Source: Rhodoferax sp. (GTDB taxonomy: Bacteria > Pseudomonadota > Gammaproteobacteria > Burkholderiales > Burkholderiaceae_C). From it: DNA of 64,000 nucleotides. Both the position numbers and the translations under genes were made by a program. The DNA is taken from positions 1 to 64,000 of the forward strand of contig JAGRPL010000010.1 in the NCBI GenBank assembly GCA_019449595.1, in the 5' to 3' direction. Below are positions 11,916-22,819 of this stretch, in pieces; positions within the stretch are counted from its first letter, which is position 1; each line of letters opens with the position of its first letter. The notes under the pieces were generated by a model. That model did not search any database. It worked only from the letters and a program-made list of their open reading frames with translations, and was not told the DNA's origin.

Positions 11916-12320
11916 ATGGCAAAAGCTCCCGCCAATAACGCCGCCCAGCGCGTCCGCAAAAAAGTCCGCAAGAATGTTGCTGACGGCATTGCGCACGTTC
12001 ACGCCTCGTTCAATAACACCATCATCACCATCACCGACCGCCAGGGCAATGCCTTGTCCTGGGCATCGTCGGGTGGTCAAGGTTTCAAAGGTTCGCGTAA
12101 GTCCACTCCGTTTGCAGCCCAGGTTGCCTCCGAAGTTGCCGGTCGCGCTGCCTTGGAACAGGGCATCAAGAACCTCGACGTCGAGATCAAGGGCCCCGGT
12201 CCTGGTCGCGAGTCGTCGGTCCGCGCTCTGGCTGCACTGGGCATCCGCATCAACATGATTGCCGATGTCACTCCAGTTCCGCACAACGGTTGCCGTCCGC
12301 AAAAACGTCGCCGTATCTAA
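11916..12320 (+). CDS. rpsK: 30S ribosomal protein S11
   Basis: [43 protein letters not shown]. Confidence 0.98.
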   Translation: MAKAPANNAAQRVRKKVRKNVADGIAHVHASFNNTIITITDRQGNALSWASSGGQGFKGSRKSTPFAAQVASEVAGRAALEQGIKNLDVEIKGPGPGRESSVRALAALGIRINMIADVTPVPHNGCRPQKRRRI

Positions 12321-12338
12321 TTTTTCAACAAGCCCACC

Positions 12339-12360
12339 GCCATCAGCAGCCGCTGATGGC
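12339..12360 (+). promoter_or_regulatory. perfect 9-bp stem / 4-nt loop hairpin in the rpsK-rpsD intergenic region
   Basis: GCCATCAGC-AGCC-GCTGATGGC at 12339-12360; no following T-tract. Confidence 0.5.
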
Positions 12361-12401
12361 TCCCGCATTTCCGTGCGGCAGATGACATAAAGGAAGTTCA
12401 A

Positions 12402-13025
12402 GTGGCACGCTACCTCGGCCCCAAGGCCAAACTCTCCCGCCGTGAAGGCACTGACCTGTTCCTGAAGAGCGCCCGTCGCTCCATCGGTGACAAGGCCAAA
12501 TTCGACTCCAAGCCCGGCCAGCACGGTCGCACTTCGGGTACCCGTACATCGGACTACGGTCTGCAGTTGCGCGAAAAGCAAAAAGTCAAGCGCATGTACG
12601 GCATTCTGGAACGCCAGTTCCGCCGCTATTTCGAGGAAGCAGACCGTCGCAAGGGCAATACCGGCGCCAATCTGTTGTCCCTGCTGGAATCCCGCCTTGA
12701 CAACGTGGTCTACCGTATGGGCTTCGGCTCCACGCGCGCAGAGGCCCGTCAAATGGTTTCTCACAAAGCCATTACCGTGAACGGCAGCTCCGTCAACATT
12801 CCGTCGTACCTGGTCAAGGCCGGCGATGTGGTGGCAGTCCGTGAAAAGTCCAAGAAGCAGAACCGCGTGGTGGAAGCACTGCAACTGGCCCAGCAAGTCG
12901 GCATGCCGGCCTGGGTTGAGGTGAGCGTCGACAAAGCCGAAGGCACGTTCAAATCCGTGCCGGATCGCGACCAGTTCGGCGCAGACATCAATGAATCGTT
13001 GATCGTTGAGTTGTACTCGCGCTAA
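12402..13025 (+). CDS. rpsD: 30S ribosomal protein S4
   Basis: [42 protein letters not shown]. Confidence 0.98.
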   Translation: MARYLGPKAKLSRREGTDLFLKSARRSIGDKAKFDSKPGQHGRTSGTRTSDYGLQLREKQKVKRMYGILERQFRRYFEEADRRKGNTGANLLSLLESRLDNVVYRMGFGSTRAEARQMVSHKAITVNGSSVNIPSYLVKAGDVVAVREKSKKQNRVVEALQLAQQVGMPAWVEVSVDKAEGTFKSVPDRDQFGADINESLIVELYSR

Positions 13026-13132
13026 TCCGGTTTGAGTCGTTGAAATCGTTCCTTGGCTGCGGGGCACTGCGGCCGAGGTGCTTCACCAGCCTTACCGACG
13101 TAACGAGTCGGGGGTATTGAGAGGAAGTCTGC

Positions 13133-14122
13133 ATGCAAAATAGTTTGCTTAAACCCAAGTCCATCAGCGTAGAACAACTGGGCCCCAATCGCGCCAAAGT
13201 TGCGTTGGAGCCTTTTGAGCGTGGCTATGGTCACACTTTAGGCAACGCATTGCGTCGCGTGTTGCTCTCGTCCATGCCGGGTTTCGCGGCAACGGAAGTG
13301 ACGATTGCGGGCGTCTTGCATGAGTACTCGTCCATTGACGGCGTCCAGGAAGATGTGGTCAACATTCTTCTGAATTTGAAGGGCGTGGTATTCAAGCTGC
13401 ACAACCGCGATGAAGTGACATTGAGTTTGCGCAAGGATGTGGAAGGCGTTGTTACGGCGGCTGACATCCAGACACCGCACGACGTTGAAATCATCAACCC
13501 AGGCCATGTCATTGCCAATTTGTCGCACGGCGGCAAGCTGGACATGCAAATCAAGGTTGAAAAGGGTCGTGGATATGTGCCAGGAACCATGCGCCGCCAT
13601 GCTGACGAGCCCAACAAGTCCATTGGCCGTATCGTGTTGGACGCTTCGTTCTCGCCGGTCAAGCGCGTGAGTTACACTGTGGAAAGTGCGCGTGTCGAGC
13701 AGCGTACCGATCTGGACAAGCTGGTCGTTGAAATTGAAACCAACGGCGCAGTGTCTGCTGAAGACGCCGTGCGCGCCTCGGCGAAGATCCTGGTGGAGCA
13801 GCTGGCCGTGTTTGCCCAGCTGGAAGGCAGCGAACTGGCGGCATTTGATGCGCCCGCACCGCGCGGCAATACGCAATTCGATCCGATCCTGCTGCGTCCT
13901 GTGGATGAGCTGGAACTGACCGTGCGTTCGGCCAACTGCCTGAAGGCGGAAAACATTTACTACATCGGTGACCTGATTCAGCGCACCGAAAACGAGTTGC
14001 TCAAGACCCCGAATCTGGGTCGCAAGTCGCTCAATGAAATCAAGGAAGTGCTGGCTTCCCGTGGTCTGACTTTGGGCATGAAGCTCGAAAGCTGGCCACC
14101 TGCTGCACTCGAAAAACGTTAA
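13133..14122 (+). CDS. rpoA: DNA-directed RNA polymerase subunit alpha
   Basis: [50 protein letters not shown]. Confidence 0.98.
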   Translation: MQNSLLKPKSISVEQLGPNRAKVALEPFERGYGHTLGNALRRVLLSSMPGFAATEVTIAGVLHEYSSIDGVQEDVVNILLNLKGVVFKLHNRDEVTLSLRKDVEGVVTAADIQTPHDVEIINPGHVIANLSHGGKLDMQIKVEKGRGYVPGTMRRHADEPNKSIGRIVLDASFSPVKRVSYTVESARVEQRTDLDKLVVEIETNGAVSAEDAVRASAKILVEQLAVFAQLEGSELAAFDAPAPRGNTQFDPILLRPVDELELTVRSANCLKAENIYYIGDLIQRTENELLKTPNLGRKSLNEIKEVLASRGLTLGMKLESWPPAALEKR

Positions 14123-14127
14123 TTTTT

Positions 14128-14143
14128 GAACCCTTCGGGGTTC
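14128..14143 (+). other. UUCG-tetraloop hairpin in the rpoA-rplQ spacer
   Basis: GAACCC-TTCG-GGGTTC, 6-bp stem with cUUCGg loop. Confidence 0.5.
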
Positions 14144-14198
14144 CGTGCCAAGGGCAGTACCTGATACGGCTGCCTGTTTATAACTAAGGAAATCTACC

Positions 14199-14594
14199 AT
14201 GCGTCACGGACACGGACTACGTAAACTCAATCGCACCAGCTCGCACCGTTTGGCGATGCTGCGCAACATGATGAATTCGCTCATCGAGCACGAAGTCATC
14301 AAGACCACGGTGCCCAAGGCCAAAGAACTGCGTCGCGTCATCGAGCCGATGATCACCCTGGCAAAGGAAGCCACCGTGGCAAACCGCCGCCTGGCGTTTG
14401 ACCGCCTGCGCGACCGCGACAGCGTGACCAAGTTGTTCAATGACCTGGGCCCACGTTTCAATGCGCGTCCTGGTGGTTACACCCGTATTCTGAAGATGGG
14501 TTTCCGCGTGGGCGACAACGCGCCCATGGCTTTGGTCGAGTTGGTGGATCGTCCTGCTGCTGTTGAAGCTACAGAAGATGCACCGGCCGCATAA
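14199..14594 (+). CDS. rplQ: 50S ribosomal protein L17
   Basis: [46 protein letters not shown]. Confidence 0.98.
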   Translation: MRHGHGLRKLNRTSSHRLAMLRNMMNSLIEHEVIKTTVPKAKELRRVIEPMITLAKEATVANRRLAFDRLRDRDSVTKLFNDLGPRFNARPGGYTRILKMGFRVGDNAPMALVELVDRPAAVEATEDAPAA

Positions 14595-14617
14595 ATAGGT
14601 TATAATTTAAAGCTTGA

Positions 14618-14694
<77 letters not shown>

Positions 14695-14720
14695 ACAAAA
14701 CGTGGTATCCCACGACAGCT

Positions 14721-14746
14721 AAGGCTCACTTCTGTGAGCCTTTTTT
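14721..14746 (+). terminator. Rho-independent terminator after tRNA-fMet
   Basis: AAGGCTCAC-TTCT-GTGAGCCTT followed by a T-run. Confidence 0.9.
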
Positions 14747-14844
14747 GTTGGCTAGCCATGCCGGAGCGTGCTGTATTTGTGCCTGCGGGGCATGTGTCCA
14801 TGCAGCAGTCCCCTCTGGCTTGAATTGGGGCAGGCGCGGTCTCC

Positions 14845-15330
14845 CTACAGACTGGCCAATGGGGTGCCCGCAGCGGAGTCGTCGACCTGTAGCTCCTGGG
14901 TCAGCTTGTGCAGATCCGTACTCAGGCGCGCAAGGGTGGCCGCATCCAGCCGGGCCAGGGCGCCCGGCAGAACCCCTTCATAGGGGCCCTGAACCTTCTT
15001 GAAGATCTTTCGGCCCTCGGCGGTGAGGCGCAGCTCAACGACACGCTTATCGCCGGGTGACTTGGATACCGTGATCATGTCCTTTTTCAGCAGTGCCTTG
15101 ACCAGGTTGCTGGCCGTGGACTGGTGGATGTCCATGCCTGCGGCGATGTCGTTGACGCCTATCCCCGGCGTGCTCAGGATCAGACTCAGTGCCCAAACCT
15201 GGGCGCCACCCAGGCCCGCTTCCTTCTCCACCTGGCGGAAGTGGGTGCGGATCGCCTTGAAGACACTGCGAAATTGCCGTAGCACTTGTGCGGCATCGTC
15301 GGGCGCGCTGGCAGGAGGTATGGCCTTCAT
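14845..15330 (-). CDS. MarR family transcriptional regulator
   Basis: MKAIPPASAPDDAAQVLRQFRSVFKAIRTHFRQVEKEAGLGGAQVWALSLILSTPGIGVNDIAAGMDIHQSTASNLVKALLKKDMI; start trimmed to 15330. Confidence 0.9.
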   Translation of the reverse strand: MKAIPPASAPDDAAQVLRQFRSVFKAIRTHFRQVEKEAGLGGAQVWALSLILSTPGIGVNDIAAGMDIHQSTASNLVKALLKKDMITVSKSPGDKRVVELRLTAEGRKIFKKVQGPYEGVLPGALARLDAATLARLSTDLHKLTQELQVDDSAAGTPLASL

Positions 15331-15446
15331 GGTGTGTTCTTTGAGGTGTTGGCGCAATCATAAAAGCACTGCGCGGGTCTCAGCTTACCCGTGGCGGGCA
15401 TTGCATGTGTGCATCGCATAATCGGGCTTTTAGCCGCTTCAGATCT

Positions 15447-15893
15447 ATGACCTGGGATTTTTCGGACCCGTTTACGCTGCCTGTGACGCCCTTGCTCGGT
15501 GACATTGACCATTTCAATCACACCAACAATGCGGTGTACATCCAGTGGTGCGAGCGGGTGGGTTGGGCCCATTCAGAGGCTTTGGGCTTGCGTCTGGCGG
15601 ACTACCAGCGTCTGGACCGCGCCATGGTCATTCGTCGCAGCGAATACGACTACCTGCTCCCGACGGTATTGCAGGACGAACTCACTCTGGCTACATGGCT
15701 GCTCGACAGCGATGGCAAGCTGACGATGCGGCGGGGATTCCAGATCCAGCGCAACCGCGATGGCGCCACAGTTTTGCGCGGACGGTGGGATCTGGTGTGT
15801 GTCGAGTTGCGCACCGGGCGGCCGCGTCGCATGCCACCCGAGTTCTGTGAGGGCTATCTGCCGGCCATCGTGGCCCCGGGTACCGCCGCGTGA
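15447..15893 (+). CDS. acyl-CoA thioesterase (4HBT hotdog fold)
   Basis: MTWDFSDPFTLPVTPLLGDIDHFNHTNNAVYIQWCERVGW. Confidence 0.88.
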   Translation: MTWDFSDPFTLPVTPLLGDIDHFNHTNNAVYIQWCERVGWAHSEALGLRLADYQRLDRAMVIRRSEYDYLLPTVLQDELTLATWLLDSDGKLTMRRGFQIQRNRDGATVLRGRWDLVCVELRTGRPRRMPPEFCEGYLPAIVAPGTAA

Positions 15894-15918
15894 TCCCGTG
15901 TCCGAGACCTGCCCGCGC

Positions 15919-16704
15919 ATGACGTTTTACCGACAGGCAGCCGCAGTGGCCCTGCAGGGGATGCTGGGTCTGCTGGTGTGGGCTGGCAGCGGCGTGGCGC
16001 TGGCCTGGGGACCGCAGGGGCACCGAGTCATCGCCAGTCTTGCCGAGCAACAGCTCACTCCGGCTGCGCGCAAAGAGGTTGCTCGGCTGCTGGCAGCGGA
16101 GCCGGGCGCGACGCTGGTATCGGTCGCCAACTGGGCGGACGAGTACCGCAGTGCAGAAACGGCGGCGTGGCACTACGTGAATTTTCCACGCCACGTCTGT
16201 GTCTACAGTGCGCACCGCGACTGCCCGGATGGCGCCTGCGTGGTGGAAGCGATCGCACAGCAGACGGCCGTCCTGCAGGCCGATACGTCCGACGCGAGCC
16301 GCCTTGCCGCCCTGAAGTACCTCGTGCATCTGGTGGGAGACGTGCACCAGCCTCTGCATGCCGGATACCGTGACGATCGGGGCGCCAACACCTACCAGTT
16401 GCAGGTCTTCATGCGGGGCAGCAATCTGCATGCCTTTTGGGACTCCGGGCTGCTCTACGCCCTCAACGAGGACGCGGCCGCCGTTACCGCCCGCTTGTCA
16501 TCCCAGCTTCCACCTGTCGCCGACTCCCTGTGGACGGCCGCCGAGGCGGCGCAGGAATCCTGCCGGATTGTGGGCATGTCTGGCTTCTACCCGCCGAGAC
16601 GGGTGGAGATAGCCTACATTAGGCGGTTCACGCCGGTGATGGAGCAGCGTCTCGTGCGGGCAGGTTCCCGACTTGCCGGATTGCTCAATCGGATCTGGAA
16701 ATAA
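15919..16704 (+). CDS. S1/P1 nuclease family protein (secreted)
   Basis: Signal-like N-terminus then WGPQGHRVIASLAEQQL...ANWADEYR...WHYVNFP...LKYLVHLVGDVHQPLHAGYRDDRGANTYQL...NLHAFWDSG, the zinc-nuclease motifs. Confidence 0.9.
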   Translation: MTFYRQAAAVALQGMLGLLVWAGSGVALAWGPQGHRVIASLAEQQLTPAARKEVARLLAAEPGATLVSVANWADEYRSAETAAWHYVNFPRHVCVYSAHRDCPDGACVVEAIAQQTAVLQADTSDASRLAALKYLVHLVGDVHQPLHAGYRDDRGANTYQLQVFMRGSNLHAFWDSGLLYALNEDAAAVTARLSSQLPPVADSLWTAAEAAQESCRIVGMSGFYPPRRVEIAYIRRFTPVMEQRLVRAGSRLAGLLNRIWK

Positions 16705-16709
16705 TTGAC

Positions 16710-17345
16710 ATGCTGCAATACCGCACCATCCCCGTAACACCCTTCAGTCAAAACTGTACCGTGGTCTGGTGCGACCAGACCCTGCAGGCCGCGGTCATTG
16801 ATCCGGGTGGTGACCTGGATCGTGTGCAAGCCGAGGTCGATCGGCTCGGACTCACACTAAAGCAAATCTGGCTCACGCACGCACACATCGACCACGCCGG
16901 TGGCGCGGCCGAACTGGCGCGGCGCCTGGCGCTGCCCATCGTGGGCCCCCACGAGGGTGACCGCTTCTGGATCGACGGCCTGCCACAGCAGGCGCAACGG
17001 TTCGGCTTTCCCCATGCCGAGGTGTTTACGCCAAGCCGCTGGCTGCACGATGGCGATACCGTGTCGGTGGGGCGCAGCCATCTGGAAGTGCACCATTGTC
17101 CGGGGCATACGCCCGGTCATGTGGTATTCCATTCGAGCGAAGCCCACCGCGCTTTTGTGGGGGACGTGCTGTTCGCGGGGTCCATTGGCCGCACGGACTT
17201 TCCACAGGGCGACCATGCCACTCTGGTCGCGAGTATCAGGAACCGCCTGTGGCCCATGGGCGATGACACGGTTTTCATTCCGGGGCACGGTCCGGAGAGT
17301 ACGTTTGGATGGGAGCGGAAAACCAATCCGTATGTGGCCGACTAG
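16710..17345 (+). CDS. MBL-fold metallohydrolase (glyoxalase II-like, YcbL type)
   Basis: LTHAHIDHAGGAAELARRL...VHHCPGHTPGHVVFHS...FVGDVLFAGSIGRTDFPQGDH. Confidence 0.92.
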   Translation: MLQYRTIPVTPFSQNCTVVWCDQTLQAAVIDPGGDLDRVQAEVDRLGLTLKQIWLTHAHIDHAGGAAELARRLALPIVGPHEGDRFWIDGLPQQAQRFGFPHAEVFTPSRWLHDGDTVSVGRSHLEVHHCPGHTPGHVVFHSSEAHRAFVGDVLFAGSIGRTDFPQGDHATLVASIRNRLWPMGDDTVFIPGHGPESTFGWERKTNPYVAD

Positions 17346-17459
17346 CGCGCAGGGGACAGGTGGCGGGCGAGCGTCGGCATACATTTGACCCTGGATGCGC
17401 GTTTTGGTAGGCTCACTCAACCCCGGCGCACCCCCGCAAACAACCCAAGGAAAGAACGC

Positions 17460-17852
17460 ATGACCATTCTCGTAGCCTATGCACCGCGTCCCGAAGGCCA
17501 GGCCGCCCTGGACAAGGGAATTGAAATCGCGAAACGCCGCAAGGAACGTCTGCTGGTGGTCAATGCCACCTCCGGTGGCAGCAAGGACGAAGCGGCCATG
17601 GCCAGCGTGCAGGACGTCGAGCGCATCGAGAAGCTGCTGAAGGAAGCCGGCCTGGATGCGGAATTCAAGCAGTATGGCCGCGGCAAGAATGCCGTCGAGG
17701 AAATCGAGGCCTTGGTCGAGTCCCTGAACCCCTACGTGCTGATCATTGGCTTGAGAAAACGCTCTCCGGTAGGCAAGCTCATCATGGGCAGCATCGCCCA
17801 GGAAATCCTGCTGTCAGTTTCCTGCCCGGTGTTGGCCGTCAAGGCCCCATAG
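17460..17852 (+). CDS. universal stress protein (UspA family)
   Basis: MTILVAYAPRPEGQAALDKGIEIAKRRKERLLVVNAT...VGKLIMGSIAQEILLSVSCPVLAVK. Confidence 0.9.
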   Translation: MTILVAYAPRPEGQAALDKGIEIAKRRKERLLVVNATSGGSKDEAAMASVQDVERIEKLLKEAGLDAEFKQYGRGKNAVEEIEALVESLNPYVLIIGLRKRSPVGKLIMGSIAQEILLSVSCPVLAVKAP

Positions 17853-18042
17853 GCCTTCGCGGCCACGGGTATCGATCGCGGCCGGGGACGGGTCTGACGG
17901 CTCGGCATGTCCGGCTGCGCCGGGCTTCACCCTGACGCCCGGCGGGTCGCTCACGGTAGGCGACAATGGGGGCTGTGAAGCGCCAGGGCGTGTCAGTGCG
18001 CCGCCCGGGATTCCCTAGATTGAACCGTCCAAGAGAGTTTGT

Positions 18043-19902
18043 ATGCCTGTTTACCGTTCCAAGACCTCCACCGCCGGCCGCAACATGGCAGGTGCGCGTT
18101 CCCTGTGGCGCGCGACTGGCATGAAGGACGACGATTTCCAGAAACCCATCATCGCCGTGGTGAATTCGTTCACCCAGTTCGTGCCGGGCCACGTGCACCT
18201 GAAGGACCTGGGCCAGTTGGTGGCGCGCGAGATTGAAGCCGCTGGCGGCGTGGCCAAGGAATTCAACACCATTGCGGTGGATGATGGCATTGCCATGGGC
18301 CATGACGGCATGCTGTACTCACTGCCCAGCCGCGACATCATTGCCGATTCTGTGGAGTACATGGTCAACGCCCACTGTGTCGACGCCATGGTGTGCATCT
18401 CCAACTGCGACAAGATCACCCCCGGCATGCTCATGGCGGCCATGCGCGTCAATATTCCGGTGGTGTTTGTCTCCGGTGGCCCCATGGAAGCCGGCAAGGT
18501 CCAGCTGGCCAACCCCACCACGCACAAGCTGGAGTTCAAGAAGCTCGATCTGATTGACGCCATGGTGATGGCTGCAGACGATTCGGCGTCCGACGCCGAC
18601 GTGGCCGAGGTCGAGCGCAACGCCTGCCCGACCTGCGGCTCGTGTTCCGGCATGTTCACCGCCAACTCCATGAACTGCCTGACCGAGGCCCTGGGACTGT
18701 CCCTGCCCGGCAACGGCACCGTGGTGGCCACGCACGCCGACCGCGAGCAGTTGTTCAAGCGCGCCGGCCGCCTGGTGGTCGACCTGTGCAAGCGTTACTA
18801 CGAACAGGAAGACAGCAGTGTGCTGCCGCGCTCCATGGGTTTCAAGGCGTTTGAGAACGCCATGACATTGGACATCGCCATGGGCGGCTCCACCAACACC
18901 ATCCTGCACATCCTGGCGATCGCGCAGGAGGCCGAAATCGACTTCACCATGGCCGACATCGACCGCCTCTCGCGCATCGTGCCCCAGCTGTGCAAGGTTG
19001 CACCCAACACCGACAAGTACCACATCGAAGACGTGCATCGCGCCGGCGGCATCATGGCCATCCTGGGCGAACTCGATCGCGCCGGCAAGCTGCACACCGA
19101 CACGCCTACCGTACATGCCAAGACCATGAAGGACGCGCTGGACCAGTGGGACATTGCCCGCAAGCCATCCGAGGCGGTCAAGACCTTCTACATGGCCGGC
19201 CCCGCTGGCATTCCCACCCAGATGGCGTTCAGCCAGAACACCCGCTGGCCCAGCCTGGATCTGGACCGGGCCGCAGGCTGCATCCGCAGCGCGGACCACG
19301 CGTTCTCGCAGGAAGGCGGTCTGGCCGTGCTGGTCGGCAACATCGCGCTCAACGGCTGCGTGGTGAAGACGGCCGGGGTGGATGACAAGTTGATGGTGTT
19401 CGAAGGCCCTGCCCACGTGACCGAATCGCAGGACGAAGCCGTGGACCACATCCTGGCCGACGAGGTCAAGGCTGGCGATATCGTTATCGTGCGCTACGAA
19501 GGCCCCAAGGGTGGCCCCGGCATGCAGGAAATGCTCTACCCCACCAGTTACATCAAGTCCAAGGGCCTGGGCAAAGCCTGCGCCCTGTTGACCGACGGCC
19601 GCTTTTCCGGCGGCACTTCGGGCCTGTCCATCGGCCACGCTTCGCCCGAGGCTGCTGCGGGTGGTGCGATCGGCCTGGTGCGCAATGGCGACCGCATCCG
19701 CATCGACATTCCCAACCGCAGCATCAATGTGCTGCTGTCCGACGAGGAACTGGCCCGCCGCCGCGCCGAGCAGGATGCCAAGGGCTGGAAGCCCGCACAG
19801 CCGCGCAAGCGCAGGGTTTCGGCGGCCCTCAGGGCCTATGCCAAGCTGGTGATGTCGGCCGACAAGGGCGCCGTGCGCGACCTGTCCCTGCTGAATGACT
19901 GA
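18043..19902 (+). CDS. ilvD: dihydroxy-acid dehydratase
   Basis: [32 protein letters not shown]...[33 protein letters not shown]. Confidence 0.97.
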   Translation: MPVYRSKTSTAGRNMAGARSLWRATGMKDDDFQKPIIAVVNSFTQFVPGHVHLKDLGQLVAREIEAAGGVAKEFNTIAVDDGIAMGHDGMLYSLPSRDIIADSVEYMVNAHCVDAMVCISNCDKITPGMLMAAMRVNIPVVFVSGGPMEAGKVQLANPTTHKLEFKKLDLIDAMVMAADDSASDADVAEVERNACPTCGSCSGMFTANSMNCLTEALGLSLPGNGTVVATHADREQLFKRAGRLVVDLCKRYYEQEDSSVLPRSMGFKAFENAMTLDIAMGGSTNTILHILAIAQEAEIDFTMADIDRLSRIVPQLCKVAPNTDKYHIEDVHRAGGIMAILGELDRAGKLHTDTPTVHAKTMKDALDQWDIARKPSEAVKTFYMAGPAGIPTQMAFSQNTRWPSLDLDRAAGCIRSADHAFSQEGGLAVLVGNIALNGCVVKTAGVDDKLMVFEGPAHVTESQDEAVDHILADEVKAGDIVIVRYEGPKGGPGMQEMLYPTSYIKSKGLGKACALLTDGRFSGGTSGLSIGHASPEAAAGGAIGLVRNGDRIRIDIPNRSINVLLSDEELARRRAEQDAKGWKPAQPRKRRVSAALRAYAKLVMSADKGAVRDLSLLND

Positions 19903-19939
19903 GCGACAACCGGCCCCTTTCGGCACTGACCGGAATTCC

Positions 19940-21688
19940 ATGCAAGCAGAAAGCTTCATTGTCGGCAAGGACGCGTCCCTTGAGTCCTCCATCAGCACCA
20001 TGCAGGCCAGGCTGGGGGCTCTGGGGTTCCAGGTCGAGGAGCGTTCGTGGCTCAACCCGGTGGACGGTATCTGGTCGGTGCATGTGCGCGACCGGGACTG
20101 TCCCCTGATGTTCACCAATGGCAAGGGTGCCTCCAGGCTGGCCGCTCTGGCCAGCGCCCTGGGGGAATTCTTCGAGCGCCTGTCGTGCAACTACTTCTGG
20201 AACCACTACTACCTCGGCTATGCCTACGCCGAAAGTGAAGAGCGTCCCTTTGTCCACTACCCACAGGAAGCCTGGTTTGTGCCGGGCGAGAATGGCGAAT
20301 GGCCGTCCGGTCTGCTGACCCCCGAGCTGCAGGCGTTTTACAACCCGCGGGGCACCATCGATGCGGCCGCGCTGGTGGACTTCAACTCCGGCCACAGTGA
20401 CCGTGGCATTTGTGCCATCCCGTATGTGCGCCTGCGCGATGCAGCCGTGGCCTATTTCCCGGTCAACATCATCAGCAACCTGTATGTCAGCAACGGCATG
20501 TCGGCCGGCAACACGCCGCCGGAGGCGCGCACACAGGCGCTGTCCGAGGTGTTCGAGCGCTTCATCAAGTTTCGCATCATCAGCGAAGGGCTGTGCCTGC
20601 CGGACGTGCCGCAGGTCGTCATCGACCGCTACCCGCGCATTGCCCGGGGCATCCAGGGCCTGCGCGATGCGGGCTTTGGCATCCTGGTGAAAGACGCTTC
20701 GCTGGGCGGCAAGTACCCGGTGATGAACGTGACGCTGCTCAACCCCAAGGACCAGGGCTGCTTCTCCAGTTTCGGGGCGCACCCGCGTTTCGAGATCGCG
20801 CTGGAGCGCGCGCTGACCGAGCTGCTGCAAGGGCGGGCGCTGGACGCGCTGGAGGGCTTTCCCGCGCCGGGGTTTGACCTGGAAGAAATTGCCAGTTCGC
20901 CCAACATCGAAATCCACTTTGTGGATTCCAGTGGCATCCTGAGCTGGAATTTCCTGGGCGCCCAGCCCGATTTTGCCTTTTGCGACTGGAACTTCAGCAC
21001 CACCACCGCCGAGGACTACGCCTGGCTGGTCGACACCATCCACGCCATGGGTCACGACATCTATGTGGCCGACTTCATCCACCTGGGGGTCTATGCCTGC
21101 CGCATCATCGTGCCCGGCATGTCGGAGATCTACCCCGTGGACGAGCTCGAGTGGGAGAACAACAGTGTGGCCAACCCCATCCGCGAGGCCATCTGCCATC
21201 TGGCCGACCTCGACGACGAGGAGTGTCGCGATCTGCTGGACACGCTCAACGAGAACGGCCTGACCGAAGACCGCCTGGTGGCGGCCCTGATTGGTCTGGC
21301 ACCCGGTGACGACGCATTCTGGAAAGACCTGCGGGTGGGCGAGCTCAAAACCCTGCTGGCATTGGCCATCGGCGACCAGCAGGCCATCAGCGAAGGCTGC
21401 GAGTGGATGCGCCACTTCGGACAGATCAATGCCCAGCGGCTGCGGGTGTACGGCTGCATCGAAAACCTGCAACAGCTCGATGCCGGCCACGGCAGCGCCC
21501 ATTTCGCATCGGCGCTGCAAAGCCTCTACGGTGCGGAAACGCTGGATCAGGCCCGGGCACTGCTCAGCGGCACATGGCGGTTTTTCGGCCAGCCATCGCT
21601 CGGGCTGGACCTGGCCCAGTGCGACATGCACCAGCGCTTGCTCACCGCCTATGGCAAGTTGCACCGGAGCGCGCCGGCGGCCCACTGA
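19940..21688 (+). CDS. ycaO: YcaO-type protein (S12 methylthiotransferase accessory factor-like)
   Basis: MQAESFIVGKDASLESSISTMQARLGALGFQVEERSWLNPVDGIWSVHVRDRDCPLMFTNGKGASRLAALASALGEFFERLSCNYFW, collinear with E. coli YcaO; start set at 19940. Confidence 0.9.
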   Translation: MQAESFIVGKDASLESSISTMQARLGALGFQVEERSWLNPVDGIWSVHVRDRDCPLMFTNGKGASRLAALASALGEFFERLSCNYFWNHYYLGYAYAESEERPFVHYPQEAWFVPGENGEWPSGLLTPELQAFYNPRGTIDAAALVDFNSGHSDRGICAIPYVRLRDAAVAYFPVNIISNLYVSNGMSAGNTPPEARTQALSEVFERFIKFRIISEGLCLPDVPQVVIDRYPRIARGIQGLRDAGFGILVKDASLGGKYPVMNVTLLNPKDQGCFSSFGAHPRFEIALERALTELLQGRALDALEGFPAPGFDLEEIASSPNIEIHFVDSSGILSWNFLGAQPDFAFCDWNFSTTTAEDYAWLVDTIHAMGHDIYVADFIHLGVYACRIIVPGMSEIYPVDELEWENNSVANPIREAICHLADLDDEECRDLLDTLNENGLTEDRLVAALIGLAPGDDAFWKDLRVGELKTLLALAIGDQQAISEGCEWMRHFGQINAQRLRVYGCIENLQQLDAGHGSAHFASALQSLYGAETLDQARALLSGTWRFFGQPSLGLDLAQCDMHQRLLTAYGKLHRSAPAAH

Positions 21689-21751
21689 ACAGCCGCATGG
21701 CGGCTGCCCAATGCGGCACAATTCACGCATTACCCCGTGAACCTATCCACC

Positions 21752-22642
21752 ATGACTGACGCATCCACCATTGCCCCCCGCGACAAGGCCGAGATTTTGG
21801 CGCAGGCGCTGCCCTACATCCGCAAGTTCCATGGCAAGACCATGGTCATCAAGTACGGCGGCAACGCCATGACCGACCCGGCCCTGCAAAAGGCCTTTGC
21901 CGAGGACGTGGTGCTGCTGAAACTGGTGGGCATCAACCCGGTGGTGGTGCATGGCGGCGGCCCGCAGATTGAAGGCCTGTTGCAGCGCCTGGGCAAGAAG
22001 GGCGAGTTCATCCAGGGCATGCGCGTGACCGACCCCGAGACCATGGAGGTGGTGGAGTGGGTGCTGGCCGGCGAGGTGCAGCAGGACATCGTGGGCCTGA
22101 TCAACCATGCCGGCGGCAAGGCCGTGGGCCTGACCGGGCGCGACGGCGGCATGATCCGCGCGCAAAAGCTCAAGATGCTCGACAACGCCGACCCCACCAA
22201 GGAACACGACGTGGGCCAGGTGGGCGACATCGTCAGCGTCGACCCTTCCGTGGTCAAGGCCCTGCAGGACGATGCCTTCATCCCCGTCGTCAGCCCCATC
22301 GGTTTTGGCGAGAACAACGAGAGCTACAACATCAATGCCGACGTGGTGGCCGCCAAGCTGGCCACCGTGCTCAAGGCCGAGAAGCTGATGATGCTGACCA
22401 ACATCAGTGGCGTGCTGGACAAGTCCGGCCAGCTGCTGACCGACCTGACGGCCAAGCGCATCGACGAGCTGTTTGCCGATGGCACCATCAGTGGCGGCAT
22501 GCTGCCCAAGATTGCCGGCGCGCTGGACGCGGCCAAGAGCGGCGTGAACTCGGTGCACATCATCGACGGGCGCGTGCCGCATGTGCTGCTGCTGGAGATC
22601 CTGACCGAGCAGGCTTTCGGCACCATGATCCGTTCCCACTGA
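21752..22642 (+). CDS. argB: acetylglutamate kinase
   Basis: [26 protein letters not shown]...[19 protein letters not shown]. Confidence 0.96.
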   Translation: MTDASTIAPRDKAEILAQALPYIRKFHGKTMVIKYGGNAMTDPALQKAFAEDVVLLKLVGINPVVVHGGGPQIEGLLQRLGKKGEFIQGMRVTDPETMEVVEWVLAGEVQQDIVGLINHAGGKAVGLTGRDGGMIRAQKLKMLDNADPTKEHDVGQVGDIVSVDPSVVKALQDDAFIPVVSPIGFGENNESYNINADVVAAKLATVLKAEKLMMLTNISGVLDKSGQLLTDLTAKRIDELFADGTISGGMLPKIAGALDAAKSGVNSVHIIDGRVPHVLLLEILTEQAFGTMIRSH

Positions 22643-22658
22643 GGGCGGGGCGCAGGAA

Positions 22659-22716
22659 TGCTATGGTTTTCATAGCTGTCTGCGCAGGTTTTACGGGTAG
22701 TTCAGCCCGATTTGAC
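22659..22716 (+). repeat. interspersed repeat copy A (~58 bp)
   Basis: TGCTATGGTTTTCATAGCTGTCTGCGCAG-N17-GCCCGATTTGAC; shares terminal palindrome and distal GCCGATTT box with copies B and C. Confidence 0.8.
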
Positions 22717-22819
22717 GCTTGTTTTGCTGGAAGCCTGCCAACCGGCGCGCCCGGGGCCGCTGGCATCGGGCGCCGGGCGTCGGCTGTGCGAGAATCATTG
22801 CACAACTGCTGTGTGCACC

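Noticed and set aside
18319-20190. 623-aa and neighbouring minus-strand ORFs (18319-21730)
   Set aside because: Shadows of ilvD and ycaO, whose plus-strand products are unmistakable.
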